This document shows, one piece after another, positions 25,785-34,788 of a stretch of 64,000 nucleotides of DNA (positions within the stretch are counted from its first letter, which is position 1; every line of letters begins with the position of its first letter). Source of the DNA: a virus; IMG/VR virus record IMGVR_UViG_3300032229_000798, positions 1 to 64,000 of that record; one strand, 5' to 3'. The notes beneath the pieces were generated by a model. It was given only the letters and a program-made list of their open reading frames with translations, was not told where the DNA came from and ran no database searches. Both the position numbers and the translations under genes were made by a program.

Positions 25785-26117
25785 TTATTTTTCGCCGTCC
25801 AACTCAAAAGTCTCTGGATTCCTGCCTTCCTTATTGGCAGTAGCATAATAAACTGCTTTGCCTCTCTTTTCTCCATATTGTTTTTTCATGCTTGCCATAA
25901 CTTCTTTGTTATATTCATTCAAAGGATATTGCAATGCTTTTTTTGCCATGTGTGCAAGGTAAATCACATCTTCAAACTTATTTTCTTTCATCGCGAGATA
26001 AATCTTTTCTTTAATAATGTCCAATTCCACTGGATTCATTTCTTTCTTGCCAAAATTCCCCATATTTTCTTGTATTTCATTATAAAGCATTTCACTAATT
26101 TTTATCTTCTTGTTCAT
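25785..26117 (-). CDS. Conserved-type phage protein of unknown function
   Basis: 110 residues. The C-terminus (MKKQYGEKRGKAVYYATANK, then EGRNPETF) is a motif I associate with many small phage proteins of unknown role (YGxKKGxxVFYAxxNK). The N-terminal part is helical and Met/Lys-rich. A perfect late-type box lies 20 nt upstream, so it is probably expressed late. A sense TGGACGGCG copy at 25793 forms the last codons (ELDGEK). Confidence 0.65.
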   Translation of the reverse strand: MNKKIKISEMLYNEIQENMGNFGKKEMNPVELDIIKEKIYLAMKENKFEDVIYLAHMAKKALQYPLNEYNKEVMASMKKQYGEKRGKAVYYATANKEGRNPETFELDGEK

Positions 26118-26125
26118 AATTCCTT

Positions 26126-26133
26126 ATATTTAT
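26126..26133 (+). promoter_or_regulatory. Late-type promoter candidate (ATATTTAT) for the endolysin
   Basis: Perfect octamer on the plus strand, 20 nt before the ATG at 26153. It faces a second copy in the opposite direction at 26137-26144 in the same 35-bp intergenic gap. Confidence 0.65.
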
Positions 26134-26136
26134 CAT

Positions 26137-26144
26137 ATAAATAT
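26137..26144 (-). promoter_or_regulatory. Late-type promoter candidate (ATATTTAT) for the 26117 gene
   Basis: Perfect octamer on the minus strand, 20 nt before the ATG at 26117; divergent partner of the box at 26126-26133. Confidence 0.65.
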
Positions 26145-26152
26145 AATGCGCT

Positions 26153-26656
26153 ATGGAAAATGAAAACGAAAAGAGTGTGCAGTATGTGGACGGCGAAATG
26201 CAACTTTCAAAATATTTGAAGGTAAAGGATTTCACATACTCACCAACAGCAGTGACAAATAATATTGATAACAGGTTGCCAGTTTCTTTACTGGAAGATG
26301 CAAAGAAAATCGCGGCAATCTATGACCGAATTTACGACCAATTTAAAGGCAAGGTTAAATTGAACTCTGGATATAGAAGTCTTGCACTCAATAGGAGGGT
26401 AGGAGGCTCCACCACATCCCAACACGTCAGGGCACAAGCTATTGATGTGGACGGCATAAACGGTGTTAAAAACTCCCAGATTTTAAGTTGGGTATTGAGA
26501 AACATAACCTACAACCAAGTCATCCATGAATACGGGACTGCAACAGAACCTGCTTGGGTTCATATCGGATTTGGAACCAAAATGCAGTTTTTGAAAATCG
26601 GTGTTAAGGGAACGAAAGCGTTAACTAATATGCTTGGGGAGGAAGTTGATATTTAA
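26153..26656 (+). CDS. Peptidase M15 endolysin (peptidoglycan peptidase)
   Basis: 167 residues with the M15_3 zinc-peptidase signature: LNSGYRSLALNRRVGGSTTSQH, then AQAIDVD and AWVHIGF. Likely metal ligands are H91, D98 and H137. Such enzymes cut peptide bonds in peptidoglycan stem peptides and act as lysins. No signal peptide is present, so it would need a holin; the small membrane protein at 10868 is a candidate. It has its own late-type box. Its stop overlaps that of the gp25-like gene by 4 bp. Two motif copies: exact at 26187, near at 26448. Confidence 0.87.
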   Translation: MENENEKSVQYVDGEMQLSKYLKVKDFTYSPTAVTNNIDNRLPVSLLEDAKKIAAIYDRIYDQFKGKVKLNSGYRSLALNRRVGGSTTSQHVRAQAIDVDGINGVKNSQILSWVLRNITYNQVIHEYGTATEPAWVHIGFGTKMQFLKIGVKGTKALTNMLGEEVDI

Positions 26657-27030
26657 ATGTTTATATTCAAAATATCCTTAACCAAAAAAATCCCGTCATT
26701 GTAACTGTAATAAACGGTCAGATTAACAGTTTGGTCAAAAGATTCTACTGTGATATTGTCTATGTTTATGCCTTGAATATTTGACTGCACTGTTTGTGTT
26801 ATGTCATCTTTCAAAAGATTAAATGTTTGCTCATCCATAGGCTCAAACAAATAATCATAAATGTTTGATCCGAAATCTGGTCTGTATAATCTCGTACCTT
26901 TTTTCGTTACGAGAAGGTGTTTAAGGTTTGACTTCACTGCATCCTTTGATGTTTTAGTTAAATCGAAATAGAACCCATCTGGACTCGTTCTGAATGGGAA
27001 GTTTATACCTATATATTTTCTTTGTGCCAT
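26653..27030 (-). CDS. Baseplate wedge protein, gp25 / GPW family
   Basis: 125 residues with the gp25 layout: DLTKTSKDAVKSNLKHLLVT, then KKGTRLYRPDFGSNIYDYLFEP (the conserved R-x-x-x-P-x-F-G turn) and a C-terminal strand pair. gp25 anchors sheath initiation at the baseplate in contractile injection machines. It is the last gene of a short unit (27854 to 26653) that also holds the Nudix gene. Confidence 0.9.
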   Translation of the reverse strand: MAQRKYIGINFPFRTSPDGFYFDLTKTSKDAVKSNLKHLLVTKKGTRLYRPDFGSNIYDYLFEPMDEQTFNLLKDDITQTVQSNIQGINIDNITVESFDQTVNLTVYYSYNDGIFLVKDILNINI

Positions 27031-27031
27031 C

Positions 27032-27493
27032 TTAACCTATTAATTTCTTTAAATGCTCTTCGGCTTCTTTTCTGAAATGTGCAACTCCTGTATGAATCAA
27101 TGACTTCTTTATATCCATAAATTGTTTGAATGATAACCACTTATAATCGGTTATTTCAATTTCCATATCAACTGTTAACTTGTTTATAAGTGGGGTAAAC
27201 TCATCTTCAACAAGTCCTATGAAATTATAGAAAGTAAAATTACCTTTTTTATCCACCACAGAAGGAATTAATTTTATCGGGACATATACTCCACCTTCCT
27301 CATAAAACTCTCTCACAGCCGTTTCATAGGGCTTTTCACCTATGTTGGCCTTGCCTCCAAGATTTGCAAAAACATTTGGTTCGTTTTCCAATTTTGGACC
27401 GCGTTTGCAAAGCAAAATCCTTTTGGTTTTTAAACAGACTGCATATATTCCAGCGGCATAATTTTCTGGTCTCAACGATAAATCAAGTTTCAT
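27032..27493 (-). CDS. Nudix hydrolase
   Basis: 153 residues from the ATG at 27493 (a TTG two codons earlier is a weaker start). The Nudix box is complete: GKANIGEKPYETAVREFYEE followed by GGV, matching GX5EX7REUXEEXGU. Substrate is a nucleoside diphosphate linked to another group; sanitising oxidised dNTPs, mRNA decapping or NAD-related roles cannot be separated from sequence. It overlaps the 27854 gene by 11 bp and is 1 bp from gp25. Confidence 0.92.
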   Translation of the reverse strand: MKLDLSLRPENYAAGIYAVCLKTKRILLCKRGPKLENEPNVFANLGGKANIGEKPYETAVREFYEEGGVYVPIKLIPSVVDKKGNFTFYNFIGLVEDEFTPLINKLTVDMEIEITDYKWLSFKQFMDIKKSLIHTGVAHFRKEAEEHLKKLIG

Positions 27494-27854
27494 GTTCAAA
27501 TTCTATTTTGTTTTTCTTTTTCAAGATGGAAGAACATTTTTCGTATTCTTCTGTCTTTTCAAAGAAACGAAGCATTTTATCCAAGAAGTCTGTCGACAGG
27601 TTGCTATCAAAATCAAGACGATAATATGCCATGTTATAGTATAAGTCCATCGTCTCTGGGAACGGCAAACTCTTTTTAAAATTAAAATAATCTATCGCCT
27701 CAATATCTTTTATGTTTTTAAAACCTTCAGATGAAAGATTTTTCATTATGTCGAAAGCTATCTCATCTGCTTCATCTATATTGTTAGCAATTATTGAACC
27801 CCCATAAAATCTATTTTCGGCGGTTTTTACTTCCAAAATATAGTTGCTGCTCAT
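27483..27854 (-). CDS. Unknown protein (123 aa)
   Basis: 123 residues, acidic, with alternating strands and helices (YILEVKTAENRFYGGSIIAN, then LDKMLRFFEKTEEYEKCSS). No family recognised. First gene of the Nudix-gp25 unit, preceded by a 7-of-8 late-type box at 27874-27881. Confidence 0.6.
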   Translation of the reverse strand: MSSNYILEVKTAENRFYGGSIIANNIDEADEIAFDIMKNLSSEGFKNIKDIEAIDYFNFKKSLPFPETMDLYYNMAYYRLDFDSNLSTDFLDKMLRFFEKTEEYEKCSSILKKKNKIEFEHET

Positions 27855-27873
27855 AGTCCATCAATTATATAAA

Positions 27874-27881
27874 ATAAATAG
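27874..27881 (-). promoter_or_regulatory. Late-type promoter candidate (7 of 8) for the Nudix-gp25 unit
   Basis: Minus-strand CTATTTAT, one base off the ATATTTAT box, 20 nt before the ATG at 27854, the same spacing as the perfect boxes. Confidence 0.4.
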
Positions 27882-27900
27882 TTCTGGTGTTAAAACAAAA

Positions 27901-27924
27901 AACGCCAACCAATTGGTCGGCGTT
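27901..27924 (-). terminator. Hairpin terminator after the 27929-28228 gene
   Basis: AACGCC-A-ACC paired with GGT-C-GGCGTT around an AATT loop; on the minus strand the mismatch becomes a G-U pair and a run of T follows. It lies just downstream of the membrane protein gene. Confidence 0.8.
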
Positions 27925-27928
27925 AATT

Positions 27929-28228
27929 TCACTGTTCTTCTTTCTTTTTTCGAGACTTTCTTGCTGGCTTAGATTTTTCATTTTCCGTCGGGGCAGGTGC
28001 CTGTTCATCGGAGGCATCTGGAAAACCTTCCGTAAAAAATTCTTGCTCAACCTCGCTGGTTTCTCCTTCTTGTTCACGGTCTATGAAAATGAAGTAAACC
28101 AGTGAAGTAACGACTGCGGAGATAGCAAAAAGTCCAAACAAGGGCATTGTTGGGAAAAGAACTTTTGCAATAAAAAAAGTGCAAAAAGCAACTAAGAGAG
28201 AAACAACAACATTTGAATTAATAATCAT
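27929..28228 (-). CDS. Small membrane protein with long charged tail
   Basis: 99 residues. Two transmembrane stretches in the first half (VVVSLLVAFCTFFIAKVLF and LFGLFAISAVVTSLVYFIFI). An acidic then Lys/Arg-rich cytoplasmic-type tail follows (ending SKPARKSRKKKEEQ). Possible roles are superinfection exclusion, membrane anchoring of replication, or antiholin; none can be chosen. It has its own host-type promoter and its own terminator, an isolated early-type transcription unit. Confidence 0.65.
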   Translation of the reverse strand: MIINSNVVVSLLVAFCTFFIAKVLFPTMPLFGLFAISAVVTSLVYFIFIDREQEGETSEVEQEFFTEGFPDASDEQAPAPTENEKSKPARKSRKKKEEQ

Positions 28229-28244
28229 ACTGTAATTTTTTTTG

Positions 28245-28252
28245 CAAAGGTA
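28245..28252 (-). promoter_or_regulatory. Host-type promoter -7 box for the 28228 membrane gene
   Basis: Minus-strand TACCTTTG followed by C, 17 nt before the ATG at 28228. The -33 region is T-rich but lacks a clean TTTG at 20 nt. Confidence 0.6.
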
Positions 28253-28283
28253 AGGATAATTTTTGGATTTCGAAAATTTTAAA

Positions 28284-28979
28284 TCATTTATTTTTAATTT
28301 TTACATTTAAAGGATTTAAAACCATTCTAACCGTTGACTTTATTTTACCACCTTCATAAGAATCCAAAACACCAATAACATCTATGCAATCAAAACCTAA
28401 AAAGCTACCTATCGCGGCAATTACATTAGTTTTAATGCCAGTATTTCCTTGAACATAATAATTAAACATAGCTATTAATTTATCAATCTGTTCTTCGCTT
28501 ACTCCTGCATTAATAAAACCTCTTTTAACTTTTTCTACTGGTATAAACCTGAATCTATCACCAGTCGCATCTATCCTAACTAATTTATCACATTTGACAT
28601 CCACTTCATAAACTTTTTGGACGGCGTTTTGGTAATCAAAAGCTATTTTAGGATTGGCGTAAGTTTTTGCGACAGCATATTTGTCAGTTAAAAAAAGAGG
28701 TTTCTTATATGTAAATTTATTTTTTAAATCGAAAACCAAATTAATAACTCTATGATATTCTTTATTATCTCCATTTTCTGATGCAATTCTTATTTGCTCT
28801 TGATAGTCCATTAATTTATTCGGGTCGGTAACATAATCAACTGTTACAGTATTATCAAAAAAACCTCCATTTTTTTCGATTTCTCTGGAATCGGCAGTTC
28901 CATGATACCAAGTCTTTGTAGTTTTTTCCTCATTCAAAGACTGGAGAACATTACTTGTTATAAATTCTTGTGGTTTCAT
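28284..28979 (-). CDS. ADP-ribosyltransferase-like protein, second copy of leader SLNEEKT
   Basis: 231 residues. TKTWYHGTADSREI (Y25-H26-G27-T28) followed by KPLFLTDKYAVAKTYA (about 93-108) is the H-G-T ... L-T-x-x-x-x-A-x-x-Y-A pattern of ART-fold toxins and PARP-like enzymes. The N-terminus MKPQEFITSNVLQ then SLNEEKT (14-20) matches the leader of the 19806 protein at identical positions and resembles T4 capsid-targeting peptides. It likely modifies a host target if active. It is downstream of thioredoxin, sharing one base with it. A single antisense motif copy (28618) encodes NAVQ. Confidence 0.55.
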   Translation of the reverse strand: MKPQEFITSNVLQSLNEEKTTKTWYHGTADSREIEKNGGFFDNTVTVDYVTDPNKLMDYQEQIRIASENGDNKEYHRVINLVFDLKNKFTYKKPLFLTDKYAVAKTYANPKIAFDYQNAVQKVYEVDVKCDKLVRIDATGDRFRFIPVEKVKRGFINAGVSEEQIDKLIAMFNYYVQGNTGIKTNVIAAIGSFLGFDCIDVIGVLDSYEGGKIKSTVRMVLNPLNVKIKNK

Positions 28980-29242
28980 TACGATAAAAGACTATTAATA
29001 TTTTCAACATATTTTTGTTTCGATTGGAGGCCAACTATTTTATTGACTACCACACCATCCTTTTCAAAAACAACCATAGGAACACTTCTAACTGAATATT
29101 TTAAAGCGAAGTCAACATCTTGATCCACGTCAACATCCACAAATTCTACGTTTGGAAATGTCTGTTTCAATTCATCAAAGATTGGAGAAAGTAGTTTGCA
29201 AGGTCCGCACCATTCTGCGTAAGCTCTTAAAATTTTAATCAT
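28979..29242 (-). CDS. Thioredoxin
   Basis: 87 residues with the active site AEWCGPCKLLSPIFDEL, cis-Pro region VRSVPMVVF and the expected terminal helix. A compact thioredoxin, probably the electron donor for the phage ribonucleotide reductase encoded upstream on the same strand. It lies after the hairpin at 29271-29303. Confidence 0.96.
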   Translation of the reverse strand: MIKILRAYAEWCGPCKLLSPIFDELKQTFPNVEFVDVDVDQDVDFALKYSVRSVPMVVFEKDGVVVNKIVGLQSKQKYVENINSLLS

Positions 29243-29270
29243 ATTAAATAAAGTTTTGTTGTAAAATTAA

Positions 29271-29303
29271 ATATGGCCGTCAAGAAAACCCCAACGGCCA
29301 TAT
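29271..29303. terminator. Hairpin terminator after nrdA
   Basis: A 10-bp perfect stem (ATATGGCCGT / ACGGCCATAT) with a 13-nt loop lies 28 bp beyond the nrdA stop on the minus strand. It is followed by a T-rich but interrupted tail, so read-through to thioredoxin is likely. Confidence 0.65.
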
Positions 29304-29330
29304 CTTTTTGTTTATTAATTCAATTTTTAA

Positions 29331-31724
29331 TTAAGACCCACAGGCTTCACATCCTTCAGGATTATCCAAACTGCAAGATATTCCCTCTTCTGAAGTATAT
29401 TCTTTTATCGCAGTTGGTTTTTGCACACTGCTAAGGTCTATACCAAGACCTGCAATAGCTTCAACAGCAGCCTTAGTTCTTAAATAATACATCCCTGTTT
29501 TCAAACCTTTTTTCCAACCATGAAAATGTGCGGCTGTAAGTTTTGCGGAATTTACACCTTCGATAAACAAATTCATTGATTGTGATTGGTCAACAAAAGC
29601 ACCTCTATCTGCTGCCATATCTAATAAATCTCTTTGTCTAAGTTCCCAAACAGTCAAATACAATTGTTTCAAATCTGCTGGTATTTCCATTATACTTTGA
29701 ACAGAACCTTTTGCTGCAATCAAATTTAATCTCATTTTTTCATTCCATAACCCGCGTTCTTGCAAGTCTTGAACCAAATGCTTATTAACTACGGTATATT
29801 CTCCAGATAAAGTCCTTCTCTTATATAAGTTACTTGTAAATGGTTCAAATGCTTCATTATTGCCTAATATCTGTGCAGTAGAAGCAGTTGGCATAGGAGC
29901 TACCAAAAGAGAATTTCTGACCCCGTGTACAGATATATCTTTTCTAAGTGAATCCCAATCCCACCTTTCAGAAGGTGTTTCTCCCCACATATCAAATTGC
30001 AGTATTCCTTGTGACATAGGTGATCCTTCATAAGAAGAATAAATACCTTCAACTTTAGCAATATCACAAGATGCTTTTAATGCAGCATAATAGATTGTTT
30101 CAAAAATTTCTCTATTAAGTTTTTTTGCTTCTTGTGAAGTAAATGGCAGTCCCAACATGGCAAAAGCATCTGCCAACCCTTGTATTCCTATTCCAATTGG
30201 CCTATGTCTAAGATTAGAAGTTTTTGCTTCCTTTACTGGATAGTAATTCACATCTATCACACGATTAAGATTTTTTGTAACTTGATAAGTTACTTCATAT
30301 AATTTCTCATGGTTAAATGTTTTTTTACTTTTTTCGTTCCTTTTTGCTCCATTATTTTCCAAATATTTTGGAAGCGCAATAGATGCCAGATTACATACTG
30401 CAATTTCATCTGCACTTGTATATTCCATTATTTCAGTACACAAATTGCTGCCATGCAAAACACCAAGGTTCTTTTGATTATTCTTTCTATTTGCATGGTC
30501 TTTGTATAACATATAAGGGGTGCCTGTCTCTATTTGTGATTCTATAATCTTTTCCCAAAGTTCACGTGCCCTTATTTTCCTTCGACCTCTTCCTTCTTTC
30601 TCATAAGTCTCGTAAAGTGCTTCAAACTTTTCTCCATAATTGTTATGCAATTCAGGTGCTTCATCTGGTGAAAAAAGCGTCCAATCTCTGTCCTCTTCTA
30701 CTCTTTTCATAAACAAGTCAGGAACCCACAACGCGAGAAAAAGGTCTCTTGCTCTTAATTCTTCTTTACCATGATTTTTGCGCAAATCTATAAAGTCAAA
30801 TATATCAGAGTGCCAAGGCTCCACGTAGACTGCTATGGAACCTTTTCTCTTTCCTCCGCCTTGATCCACATATCTTGCAGTCTCATTGAATACTTTCAAC
30901 ATAGGAATTATTCCATTTGAAGTACCATTTGTACCTTTTATATATGCGCCTTTTCCTCGTATGTGATGTGCATGGACTCCAATACCACCAGCATTTTTAG
31001 AAATCATTGCACAATCTGATAATGTTTTGTATATTCCTTCTAAAGAATCATCCATTATATTGAGGAGAAAGCAAGATGAAAGCTGTGGTTTTTTTGTTCC
31101 AGCATTATACAATGTCGGAGTAGCGTGCGTAAAAAATCCTTGAGAAAGAAGATTATATGTTTTAATCGTTTCTTCTATGTTTCCTTGCCATATTCCACAG
31201 GCTACTCTCATCCACAAGTGTTGAGGCCGCTCCACGACTTTAGAATCAATCTTTAACAGGTAAGATTTCTCTAAAGTTTTGAAACCAAAAAAATCAAAAT
31301 TAAAATCTCTATCGTAATTTATCGCTTCTTCTAATTTTTCTTTATTCTCCTCTATGAAAGAAAAAACCTTATCGTCTATAAGAGATGCAGATTTTTGTGT
31401 CCGTTTATCAAAATATTCGTGAAGATCCTTCATCGTTTCATAAAAAGATTTCTTAGTGCTTTTATGTAACGAAGTAATAGCAATTCTGCTTGCAAGAGTA
31501 GAATAATCTGGGTGATAAGAAGTCATAGATGCAGCGGTTTCTGCTGCCAAAGCATCAAGCTCTACACTTGTAACTCCATCATAAACTCCTTGTATTACTT
31601 TTTTTGCTATCTCTAAAGCATCTACATAGTCAGTATTTAAACCATAAGTTTGTTTCTTTATTCTCATGGTTATCTTATCGTACTTAACTGGTTCTTTTGA
31701 GCCGTTTCTTTTTTGTACTTGCAT
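29331..31724 (-). CDS. nrdA: Ribonucleoside-diphosphate reductase, large subunit (class I)
   Basis: 797 residues. An N-terminal ATP cone ([20 protein letters not shown]) is followed by the ten-stranded barrel with [23 protein letters not shown] and [13 protein letters not shown] carrying the active-site cysteines and the N-x-C-x-E finger loop, then [19 protein letters not shown]. The C-terminus ends CEACGS, the mobile Cys pair reduced by thioredoxin. It reduces NDPs to dNDPs for phage DNA synthesis. Follows nrdB by 20 bp. No TGGACGGCG copy occurs anywhere in nrdA, nrdB or thioredoxin. Confidence 0.98.
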   Translation of the reverse strand: MQVQKRNGSKEPVKYDKITMRIKKQTYGLNTDYVDALEIAKKVIQGVYDGVTSVELDALAAETAASMTSYHPDYSTLASRIAITSLHKSTKKSFYETMKDLHEYFDKRTQKSASLIDDKVFSFIEENKEKLEEAINYDRDFNFDFFGFKTLEKSYLLKIDSKVVERPQHLWMRVACGIWQGNIEETIKTYNLLSQGFFTHATPTLYNAGTKKPQLSSCFLLNIMDDSLEGIYKTLSDCAMISKNAGGIGVHAHHIRGKGAYIKGTNGTSNGIIPMLKVFNETARYVDQGGGKRKGSIAVYVEPWHSDIFDFIDLRKNHGKEELRARDLFLALWVPDLFMKRVEEDRDWTLFSPDEAPELHNNYGEKFEALYETYEKEGRGRRKIRARELWEKIIESQIETGTPYMLYKDHANRKNNQKNLGVLHGSNLCTEIMEYTSADEIAVCNLASIALPKYLENNGAKRNEKSKKTFNHEKLYEVTYQVTKNLNRVIDVNYYPVKEAKTSNLRHRPIGIGIQGLADAFAMLGLPFTSQEAKKLNREIFETIYYAALKASCDIAKVEGIYSSYEGSPMSQGILQFDMWGETPSERWDWDSLRKDISVHGVRNSLLVAPMPTASTAQILGNNEAFEPFTSNLYKRRTLSGEYTVVNKHLVQDLQERGLWNEKMRLNLIAAKGSVQSIMEIPADLKQLYLTVWELRQRDLLDMAADRGAFVDQSQSMNLFIEGVNSAKLTAAHFHGWKKGLKTGMYYLRTKAAVEAIAGLGIDLSSVQKPTAIKEYTSEEGISCSLDNPEGCEACGS

Positions 31725-31744
31725 ATTTTGTTATTTTTTTTAAG

Positions 31745-32752
31745 TTAAAAATCTGTATCTAATGTGAAAGAATCAAAAGAATTTGAGTTTCCATTTTTTA
31801 CACCAGCTTTTTGGTATTCACCTACTCTTTTTTCAAAGAAATTGGTTTTTCCTTCCAATGCAATGTTTTCCATAAAGTCAAATGGATTTTTAGCGAAATA
31901 TTCCTTTTCGTACCCAAGAGAAACTAATAATCTATCCGTTACAAATTCAAGATATTGTTTCATCATATCAGCATTCATACCAATAAGACGGACAGGTAGA
32001 GCCTCTGTTATGAAATCTTTTTCTATCTCTAATGCAGAACCAAGGATTTCTACAATCTTTTCCCTTGAGAGTTTATTCTCTATATGGTTTCTGTAAAGAA
32101 GACAGGCGAAATCTGTATGCAAGCCCTCGTCGCGAGATATAAGTTCATTGGAAAAAGAAAGCCCAGGCATTAAACCTCTTTTTTTAAGCCAGAATATAGA
32201 ACAGAAAGAACCCGAAAAGAAAATACCCTCTACAGCAGCAAAAGCTATAAGCCTTTCCACAAAATTTGGACTGTTTATCCATTTAAGTGCCCACTCCGCT
32301 TTCAATTTAACTGCTGGGACTGTTTCTATTGCATTAAAAAGATAATCTTTCTCTTTTTCATCCGTTATATAAGTATCAATAAGGAGAGAGTAGACTTCAG
32401 AGTGAATATTCTCTATCATAATTTGAAATCCATAAAAACACCTTGCTTCAGCATATTGGATTTCTTGTAGAAAATTAACACCCAAGTTTTCATTAACTAT
32501 TCCATCAGATGCTGCAAAAAAAGCCAGCACGTGTTTGATATAGTGTTTTTCATCTTCAGTTAACTTTTCTCTCCAATCTGTGAGGTCTTGAGCAAGGTCT
32601 ATTTCTTCAGCAGTCCAAAATGCAGCTTCATGTGTTTTATATGCTTGCCAAATATCATTATGTTTTATAGGAAATAAAACAAATCTGTTTGGGTCTTCTT
32701 GAAGAATTTTTTCGTTAAAATTTTGATTATTCAAAGTATTTTTGTTTGTCAT
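31745..32752 (-). CDS. nrdB: Ribonucleoside-diphosphate reductase, small subunit (class I)
   Basis: 335 residues with the ferritin-like di-iron motifs: [40 protein letters not shown] (E114, H117, radical-type Y121) and [15 protein letters not shown]. It provides the tyrosyl radical for NrdA. First gene of the nrdB-nrdA-thioredoxin series; the 75-bp gap upstream contains only AT-rich sequence with no clear promoter box. Confidence 0.97.
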   Translation of the reverse strand: MTNKNTLNNQNFNEKILQEDPNRFVLFPIKHNDIWQAYKTHEAAFWTAEEIDLAQDLTDWREKLTEDEKHYIKHVLAFFAASDGIVNENLGVNFLQEIQYAEARCFYGFQIMIENIHSEVYSLLIDTYITDEKEKDYLFNAIETVPAVKLKAEWALKWINSPNFVERLIAFAAVEGIFFSGSFCSIFWLKKRGLMPGLSFSNELISRDEGLHTDFACLLYRNHIENKLSREKIVEILGSALEIEKDFITEALPVRLIGMNADMMKQYLEFVTDRLLVSLGYEKEYFAKNPFDFMENIALEGKTNFFEKRVGEYQKAGVKNGNSNSFDSFTLDTDF

Positions 32753-32827
32753 TTTTTAAAAAATTTAATGCGTGAATTTATTTTTTATTGTGTCATTTTA
32801 GATATTATAAATAACCCGAAAACAAAA

Positions 32828-34213
32828 TTATTGCTTTGGGTTCTTTTCATAAGCAGAAGTTACATTGTGGTCTTCGACCTTAATCTTTACCCTGCTATTA
32901 TCAAATTTGACATCATCGAATTTTACACGTCCAGAACCGAGGCGATTTTTCCAAATATTGATATTTGCTTTTCCACTCAATATCTGCTCCTCATCCTTTC
33001 CAATCGTCATCATAACGTGTGTTATTTTTTGAAGGTCTCCAGAACCAGAAAGCATACTTGGTTCAAGATCGCGGATACCGTGTGTACCCTTTTTACCTTG
33101 GAGTAATACCCAAGCAGCGCAATTGAAATTCGTCTCTGAAATAGCGTCTTCAATCTTTCTTAAAACTTCTGGTCCAGCAAGATAATCTTTGTCACCGTAA
33201 TCGTTCTTGTCACCCTTGATACATTCAAGATAATCAATAATGATTAAATCCAATTTATACCCTTGCACCTTTTCGACGTGAAACAACGCTTGCTCGATAT
33301 TAGACCAGTGTGTGTCGATTGCATCGAACTTTTTCACAATAAATTTGCCACCAACTTCTTCACCTTTACGCAAAATACTCTTGCAGTGGGTTTCAATGAT
33401 ATGTTTGTTTTTAACATTCATTGATTCATCAATTGAAAATCCACTCCAGTTGGCTTGCAATTTTGAGAAAAGGTCGTTTTGTGTTCCCTCAAAGAACACA
33501 TAAAAAACTGTTTTACCCTCAAGAAATGCTGTGGTAGCGATGACAGCAGAAAAGGTTGTCTTACCTACACCTGTACCAGCACCAACTAAAATAAGGTCTC
33601 CACGTGAAGGCCCACCCTTGATAGCATCGTCAAAAGACTTTCCAAGCCCTGTCGGTATCGGAATGCGGGTTGTATCATCAACCAACTTAAAAGTCTCGCT
33701 ACTGATAAGCAATGGCTTTTTGGAGGTATCATTAATCTCGATTGCCTTTCTTACTTTTTCTACCGCAGAATCACCGTCTTTAATTTTTCCTTTTTTCCAT
33801 TCGTTTTTAACACTCTCAACAATATGGATAAAATTCTGTTGCTGAATGAAGTTCCTCGCATTATCTTTTACGTGGTCTGCATTCTCTATTACAACGTGTT
33901 CAATATCGTTGAGGAACTGAAAAAACACTTCTCTGTCTGTACCATACTTGGCAGAATATATTTCCCTGATGGTGTCATAAAAGGGGATACTACGATATTC
34001 CACGTAGTATCCCTTGATAATCTCAAGAAGTGTTTTTGAAAATGGAAGGGAAAAGTGTTTCGGATTTAGAATGCCTATCATAGAGACACCATATTCAACG
34101 TCCCTATATAGTTCTTTCCCCTTCAACAAACGCCGTCCAATCAACTGGTTAAAAAACTTGATTTCAAATTTTTCACCAAATACCCCCAAATCTAATGTCT
34201 CATTCAAATCCAT
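32828..34213 (-). CDS. Replicative DNA helicase, DnaB/T4 gp41-like
   Basis: 461 residues. Walker A at 211-219 (GAGTGVGKT), Walker B LDLIIIDYLE (321-330), and the C-terminal RecA core with LQGKKGTHGIRDLEPS and SGSGDLQKITHVMMT, as in hexameric DnaB helicases. The N-terminal domain is divergent, as in T4 gp41. It unwinds the fork ahead of the polymerase. Last gene of the unit UvsX - 5' nuclease - 184-aa protein - helicase. One sense motif copy at 34131 falls in the rare frame IGRRLL. Confidence 0.9.
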   Translation of the reverse strand: MDLNETLDLGVFGEKFEIKFFNQLIGRRLLKGKELYRDVEYGVSMIGILNPKHFSLPFSKTLLEIIKGYYVEYRSIPFYDTIREIYSAKYGTDREVFFQFLNDIEHVVIENADHVKDNARNFIQQQNFIHIVESVKNEWKKGKIKDGDSAVEKVRKAIEINDTSKKPLLISSETFKLVDDTTRIPIPTGLGKSFDDAIKGGPSRGDLILVGAGTGVGKTTFSAVIATTAFLEGKTVFYVFFEGTQNDLFSKLQANWSGFSIDESMNVKNKHIIETHCKSILRKGEEVGGKFIVKKFDAIDTHWSNIEQALFHVEKVQGYKLDLIIIDYLECIKGDKNDYGDKDYLAGPEVLRKIEDAISETNFNCAAWVLLQGKKGTHGIRDLEPSMLSGSGDLQKITHVMMTIGKDEEQILSGKANINIWKNRLGSGRVKFDDVKFDNSRVKIKVEDHNVTSAYEKNPKQ

Positions 34214-34233
34214 GTCATAAATACTTTTAAATG

Positions 34234-34788
34234 TTAACGATAAAGTTCTTTACTATTAACAGAAAAAGTATTTACAGGTTGGAAACGCTTTTTGAACCTG
34301 TTATAGTACTTGTTCATAGAAAGCGTTTCTTTGAGTGTCGTCCGAATACCTGCATTGATTTCATTGTCTTTCCATATAGGGATGATGGAGAGGTTTTGGA
34401 CGGCGAAAAAATCGTTGGCGTAGATTTCGTGCTCATACAATACACGGACTTCTTTGTTCTGGGAAATTGCACCATTTTCCCGAACAGCAGCCTCATGGTC
34501 TACAAGTTTGAAAATGTAACGGGAATTTGGGTCTTGCTTGGGAATCGGCTCGTCAGAATGCTTGTAAAGCATATCCTCCGTGATTCGACGCATATAGTCT
34601 TGAAAAATGTCGGTAATCTTACCAAAACATTCGACTATCTGTGTAGAATTTTCAACTGCCAAGTCTTCATTACCAAATTCTTTAAGAGGGGTAAAAAAGT
34701 TAAGATTGGTTAATTCTTGGGCCGTCCTTCCGTTGTGATAAATCACATGGAAGGTAAACCTTGCCTTAAAATCTTTTTGTTCAGTCAT
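34234..34788 (-). CDS. Unknown protein in replication operon (184 aa)
   Basis: 184 residues, mixed alpha/beta, no motif recognised. Position between the 5' nuclease (8-bp overlap) and the helicase (20 bp away) suggests a replisome accessory such as a helicase loader. This is positional inference only; sequence features of known loaders were not seen. An antisense motif copy at 34397 encodes FAVQ. Confidence 0.6.
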   Translation of the reverse strand: MTEQKDFKARFTFHVIYHNGRTAQELTNLNFFTPLKEFGNEDLAVENSTQIVECFGKITDIFQDYMRRITEDMLYKHSDEPIPKQDPNSRYIFKLVDHEAAVRENGAISQNKEVRVLYEHEIYANDFFAVQNLSIIPIWKDNEINAGIRTTLKETLSMNKYYNRFKKRFQPVNTFSVNSKELYR

